Assembly (NCBI RefSeq): GCF_900460345.1
Contig: NZ_UHHW01000002.1
Coordinates: 62,001 to 126,000, forward strand
Origin: Trueperella pyogenes
Lineage (GTDB): Bacteria; Actinomycetota; Actinomycetes; Actinomycetales; Actinomycetaceae
Length of the DNA stretch: 64,000 bases
Direction: 5' to 3'
The notes below the pieces were generated by a model, which saw nothing but the letters and a program-made list of their open reading frames with translations, made no database searches and was not told the origin of the DNA. A program made the translations under genes and the position numbers. Every line of letters starts with the position of its first letter. Position 1 is the first letter of the stretch. Shown in pieces: positions 61,142-64,000 of the stretch.

Positions 61142-61172
61142 TTGGAGGTGAGGCGCATCGCCCCACCTCCAA
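61142..61172 (-). other. Intercistronic hairpin after the receptor gene
   Basis: TTGGAGGTG and CACCTCCAA (9 bp), then one mismatch and an inner GGCG/CGCC stem with a 3-base loop. There is no T-run on the minus strand, so it probably stabilises the receptor message and lowers permease output. Confidence 0.55.
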
Positions 61173-61184
61173 TTTTCAATGTTT

Positions 61185-62429
61185 TCACCGCAGCATCCAG
61201 CGCTTATCGAGTTGTTGCGCTACTTCCTGTGGGGTCGTCTTTTTCTGGATCAAGAGCTGGAACTGACGAGGCAATTCTTGCTCAATATCTGCGCCGCCCT
61301 CCGGTAGCGTTAGCCAGTAGTACTTGCCCTGTTGCAAGTACTTGGTATAGACGTCTTTAAACTCTTCTGGTACTTCCGCAATGTACTTATGAGAAGTCGA
61401 CAGCCAACCAGCTTCTTCTAACTTCTTCAAGCCTTCTTCGGAGTTTACGAAAGCAAGGAACTTCTTCGCAGCTTCCAGTTTCGTACCATCGAGGGAAGCG
61501 CTGATTGAGAAAGGAGAGTCAGGCCCGCCGCCGATGAAAGGCTCTCCGTTAGGAAGAGCAGGTAAGGGTGCGGCACCAAATCTCATGCCCGCTTCGCGGA
61601 ATTCGTCAACAATCCACATCCCAGAGCGAATCATTGCGACTTCGCCGTTAAGAAACGCAGTTTTTATCTGATCGTCGGATAAACCTACTGATTCAGCAGG
61701 AATAACGCCTTCTTCTACCAGCCGCATCCAATGTGTGATGGGATTGGTCCACTGCTTTTCGAAAGTGCTCTTACCGGTAAAGATTTCCTCATCTGAAGTC
61801 CCGCTCGCGGCGTAGTAGCCACCCAACATCGGCAGGAAGGATCCTGACACCACGGTAGAGTCTTCCATGTAGGGCTTGATGCCTTTAGCTTGTAGTTTCT
61901 TCCCCAGCTTGATGAATCCTTCAAGATCTTCTGGGACTTTGTCATACCCGAGATCGTCAAGTAGGTCTTTGTTATACACGATGGTACCCATCCAGGCGGA
62001 GGTGGGCAGACCATACTGTTTGCCATCCTTCGAGTACATAGCCACGCCGGTTTCATCCAACCCGTCCATGAAGGGTTCCCCAGTGAGATCCAGAGCGTGG
62101 CCATTATCCATGATCTCGTTACGCGTGGCAGTTGACATGTGGAAAACGTCTGGGGTCTGTCCACCAGCTATCCGTTGCATCAGGGTAGATACATAGTCAT
62201 TGGCCGCACCCTGAGCGACCGATAGGTCAATCGTAATGTTAGGGTTAGCAGCTTCGAAGGCGTCAATAAATGGGCGAATTTTGGTTTCGGTGATCCATGA
62301 GAAGTAACTGAGGGTCACGGTCTCACTAGAACTACCTTCAGTGCCGCGTGCTCCTTCACTACATCCAACGAGCGTCATGATTGCAGCCGATGCTGCTGCC
62401 ATCGCAGCTAGGTACTTCTTTAGCGACAT
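61185..62429 (-). CDS. Sugar-binding lipoprotein (CUT1 receptor)
   Basis: 414 residues from ATG 62429, chosen for the AAAGGAG RBS ten bases upstream and a signal peptide with lipobox LVGC (Cys23). Upstream in-frame sequence is not signal-like. Family-1 solute-binding fold: VTLSYFSWITETKIRPFIDAF at the mature start, and VFHMSTATRNEIMDNG later. First gene of the importer operon, behind operator-like sequence and a LacI regulator. Confidence 0.93.
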   Translation of the reverse strand: MSLKKYLAAMAAASAAIMTLVGCSEGARGTEGSSSETVTLSYFSWITETKIRPFIDAFEAANPNITIDLSVAQGAANDYVSTLMQRIAGGQTPDVFHMSTATRNEIMDNGHALDLTGEPFMDGLDETGVAMYSKDGKQYGLPTSAWMGTIVYNKDLLDDLGYDKVPEDLEGFIKLGKKLQAKGIKPYMEDSTVVSGSFLPMLGGYYAASGTSDEEIFTGKSTFEKQWTNPITHWMRLVEEGVIPAESVGLSDDQIKTAFLNGEVAMIRSGMWIVDEFREAGMRFGAAPLPALPNGEPFIGGGPDSPFSISASLDGTKLEAAKKFLAFVNSEEGLKKLEEAGWLSTSHKYIAEVPEEFKDVYTKYLQQGKYYWLTLPEGGADIEQELPRQFQLLIQKKTTPQEVAQQLDKRWMLR

Positions 62430-62965
62430 AAATATCTTCTCCTTTGAAGATTCGAGGGTGCACCCCCGCCTTAGGTGGTGAATCGTATTACTAACAAAAA
62501 CTAATACTGAATTTTGTTCATTGTCAAGCGTCTGGCGTGTCTCACGCATGCAGGACACATAAGAGACTTGGTGACTTAATGAGCTTGGGTGCGAAACATA
62601 CTGTACTCGTCGATAAAAGTGGACATAGTGTTCTTTCTTAGAATGAATATCCTGAGTGTGTAGGTGCACGTCTGCGACGAATACATGTCGTGGTGGCAGA
62701 CACTCCCTTTATTAGATTCGCCAAGAAAGCGGAAGTGATCCCAGATTCTTTCTGCTGGCCGCCGGATAGTCCATGGGAAGACAATTAATAGAGGCGGAAT
62801 TCCTCAAGGGTAATCAGCGTGAAGCTATCAACGGTCGATGCTGAGTGTGTTGGCCACATCAAAGTTGTCAGCCATAAGACATACAAGCGATTCAACGATG
62901 CTGTAGAGCGGAGCACAATGGCTCATAAGGGCTGCCCACTGCTAAGCCTTGCGGTATGTGACTGC
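62430..62965. other. 536-bp intergenic region, promoter and operator space
   Basis: No gene seen. An inverted repeat GTATTA-N11-TAATAC spans 62485-62507, 56 bases upstream of the receptor start, and is AT-rich like CUT1 operators. Several short open frames exist without RBS or recognisable product. The remainder is unassigned; a small RNA cannot be excluded. Confidence 0.45.
62485..62507. promoter_or_regulatory. Inverted repeat upstream of the sugar-receptor gene
   Basis: GTATTA and TAATAC half-sites separated by 11 bases within gtattactaac/aaaactaatac. Position between a LacI regulator and its probable target operon suggests an operator, although it lacks the central CG of classic LacI sites. 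Confidence 0.4.
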
Positions 62966-64000
62966 TTATTCGGCATCAGATTCATACGAGGCGCTAGAAG
63001 ATGTTGGGTCATCGCGTTTTAGCGATGACCGGATAACTAATTCCCTAGGCTGTACTAGGGTGGTGGAAACCGGCAGCGTGCCTTTATTCACTCGACGTAA
63101 TAGCTGTTCTACTACTACATTTGCTAGATGTTCTAAAGCAGGTGCGATATTTGCTAACGGCGGTTCAAATTGTGTCGCCACCATATCTGTGCAATAGCCA
63201 ATCACCGATACTTCCTGTCCAACCTTGAGGCCGCTTGTTCGAAGCACGGTCAGCAGATCCGACACCATTTCAGGGGCTCGCACAATAAACGCCGTCATTT
63301 GCTCGTGTGCCTGTGCAATCCAGGGCGAAAGCTCGCGTGACAAGCTCTCGAAGCGAGTATTGGTAAGTTGCACTGGATGGTAATCCAGTCCATACTCTTT
63401 GGCGGCGGTTTCCATTCCCTCGTAGAAGTCGCTTATAAAGCGAAATTCGGCAAGGCGCTGACCGCCCTCTCCCACTCCGATCACTACCTGGTGGTTGGGG
63501 GCTGCGGCCTCCACAGCTAGGCGGCCCGCGTCGTAAGTGTTGATGTCTACGCTATCAACTGTAGCTATCCCGTCGGTACGTCCCATCAGTATGACGGGGA
63601 TCGAAAGTTCTGCAGCCAACGCCACACGGGGATCTTTGCGCTTTATGTCCATAAGAATTAAGCCATCGCAGATGCCATGGTGAGCCAATCGTTGTATGTC
63701 TTCAACTTGCCCAGATTGGGTGGACAAGACAACGTCATAGTCATTACGTCGAGCAGTCCGAACAATCGCGTCAATATAGGGGAGTGCATCGGCTGCCACG
63801 GTGCTTTCATCCAGTTGAACAATCAGGCCGAGAACGCTCGTCTTTTGCCCCTTCAGCGCGCGTGCACCTAAGTGGGGCTGATAGTTGAGCTCAGCGATGG
63901 CGCGCTCCACTTTGCGTACCGTTTTTGCGGAAATATTCCCTTTTCCATTGAGGACGTAGGAAACCGTAGTTTGTGATACGCCTGCCAGGTTAGCGACATC
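62966..64000 (-). CDS. LacI-family regulator (5' end beyond window)
   Basis: The frame is open to the last base of the window. The visible N-terminal part reads DVANLAGVSQTTVSYVLNGK, the LacI helix-turn-helix, so only a few residues are missing. The rest is a periplasmic-binding-like effector domain, ending at 62966 after about 344 visible residues. It precedes the sugar ABC operon on the same strand and is its probable repressor. Internal Met 63910 is not the start. Confidence 0.92.
   Translation of the reverse strand, partial: DVANLAGVSQTTVSYVLNGKGNISAKTVRKVERAIAELNYQPHLGARALKGQKTSVLGLIVQLDESTVAADALPYIDAIVRTARRNDYDVVLSTQSGQVEDIQRLAHHGICDGLILMDIKRKDPRVALAAELSIPVILMGRTDGIATVDSVDINTYDAGRLAVEAAAPNHQVVIGVGEGGQRLAEFRFISDFYEGMETAAKEYGLDYHPVQLTNTRFESLSRELSPWIAQAHEQMTAFIVRAPEMVSDLLTVLRTSGLKVGQEVSVIGYCTDMVATQFEPPLANIAPALEHLANVVVEQLLRRVNKGTLPVSTTLVQPRELVIRSSLKRDDPTSSSASYESDAE

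Overview
The window looks like a chromosomal segment of a host-associated actinobacterium, most like the Actinomycetaceae (Arcanobacterium/Trueperella-type; inferred from gene content, not from any search). The pointers are moderately high GC, a DtxR-like iron box, a sialidase with an LAWTG (LAXTG-type) cell-wall sorting signal, many sugar ABC systems with lipoprotein receptors, and actinobacterial membrane proteins such as YwiC-like and kinase-fused UPF0104. I see no rRNA, tRNA, transposase, prophage or CRISPR array.

Layout. 1-4.6 kb: end of a Gfo/Idh/MocA dehydrogenase, then a ribose/inositol-type ABC importer (ATPase, permease, lipoprotein). 4.7-8.1 kb, minus strand: LacI regulator, organophosphate-antiporter-like MFS carrier and inositol-monophosphatase-family phosphatase, with a palindromic operator. 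8.3-9.4 kb: zinc alcohol dehydrogenase. 9.8-16.8 kb: a five-gene operon joining two exporter-fold ABC half-transporters (IrtAB/YbtPQ-like) to a complete ECF importer (fused A-A' ATPase, T, MptD-type S component), beside a TetR regulator and three matching palindromes. 17-19 kb: phosphoglucomutase next to repeats. 19.2-24.4 kb: a 1725-residue sialidase that also carries a GH123-like domain.

24.5-46 kb is mostly housekeeping and envelope: UPF0104/kinase-like fusion, CopA and CopZ, DedA, PurB, holin-like protein, HisC, YwiC-like protein, AroD, aldo/keto reductase, ferrochelatase, a phosphatidylcholine-synthase-like enzyme, and two tandem LTA-synthase-like phosphoglycerol transferases.

46-54 kb: ROK regulator divergent from a sugar ABC importer, GH36 alpha-galactosidase and secreted GH16 enzyme; then a HicAB toxin-antitoxin pair whose 59-residue toxin is easily missed. 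54.4-58.6 kb: a FecCD-type iron-complex importer behind a DtxR-like box, then an MFS carrier. 58.8 kb: DNA glycosylase. 59.4-64 kb: an AT-richer sugar ABC operon and a LacI regulator running off the window.

Themes are glycan scavenging (sialidase/GH123, GH36, GH16, three sugar ABC systems), iron/heme handling (ECF/ABC locus, Fec, ferrochelatase) and envelope modification (Pcs-like plus LTA-synthase-like). A dispersed palindromic repeat family (four full copies, plus half copies and a tandem array) sits in the intergenic spaces and belongs to no named class that I can recognise. Both MalFG-type operons lack their own ATPase and so probably share one encoded elsewhere.
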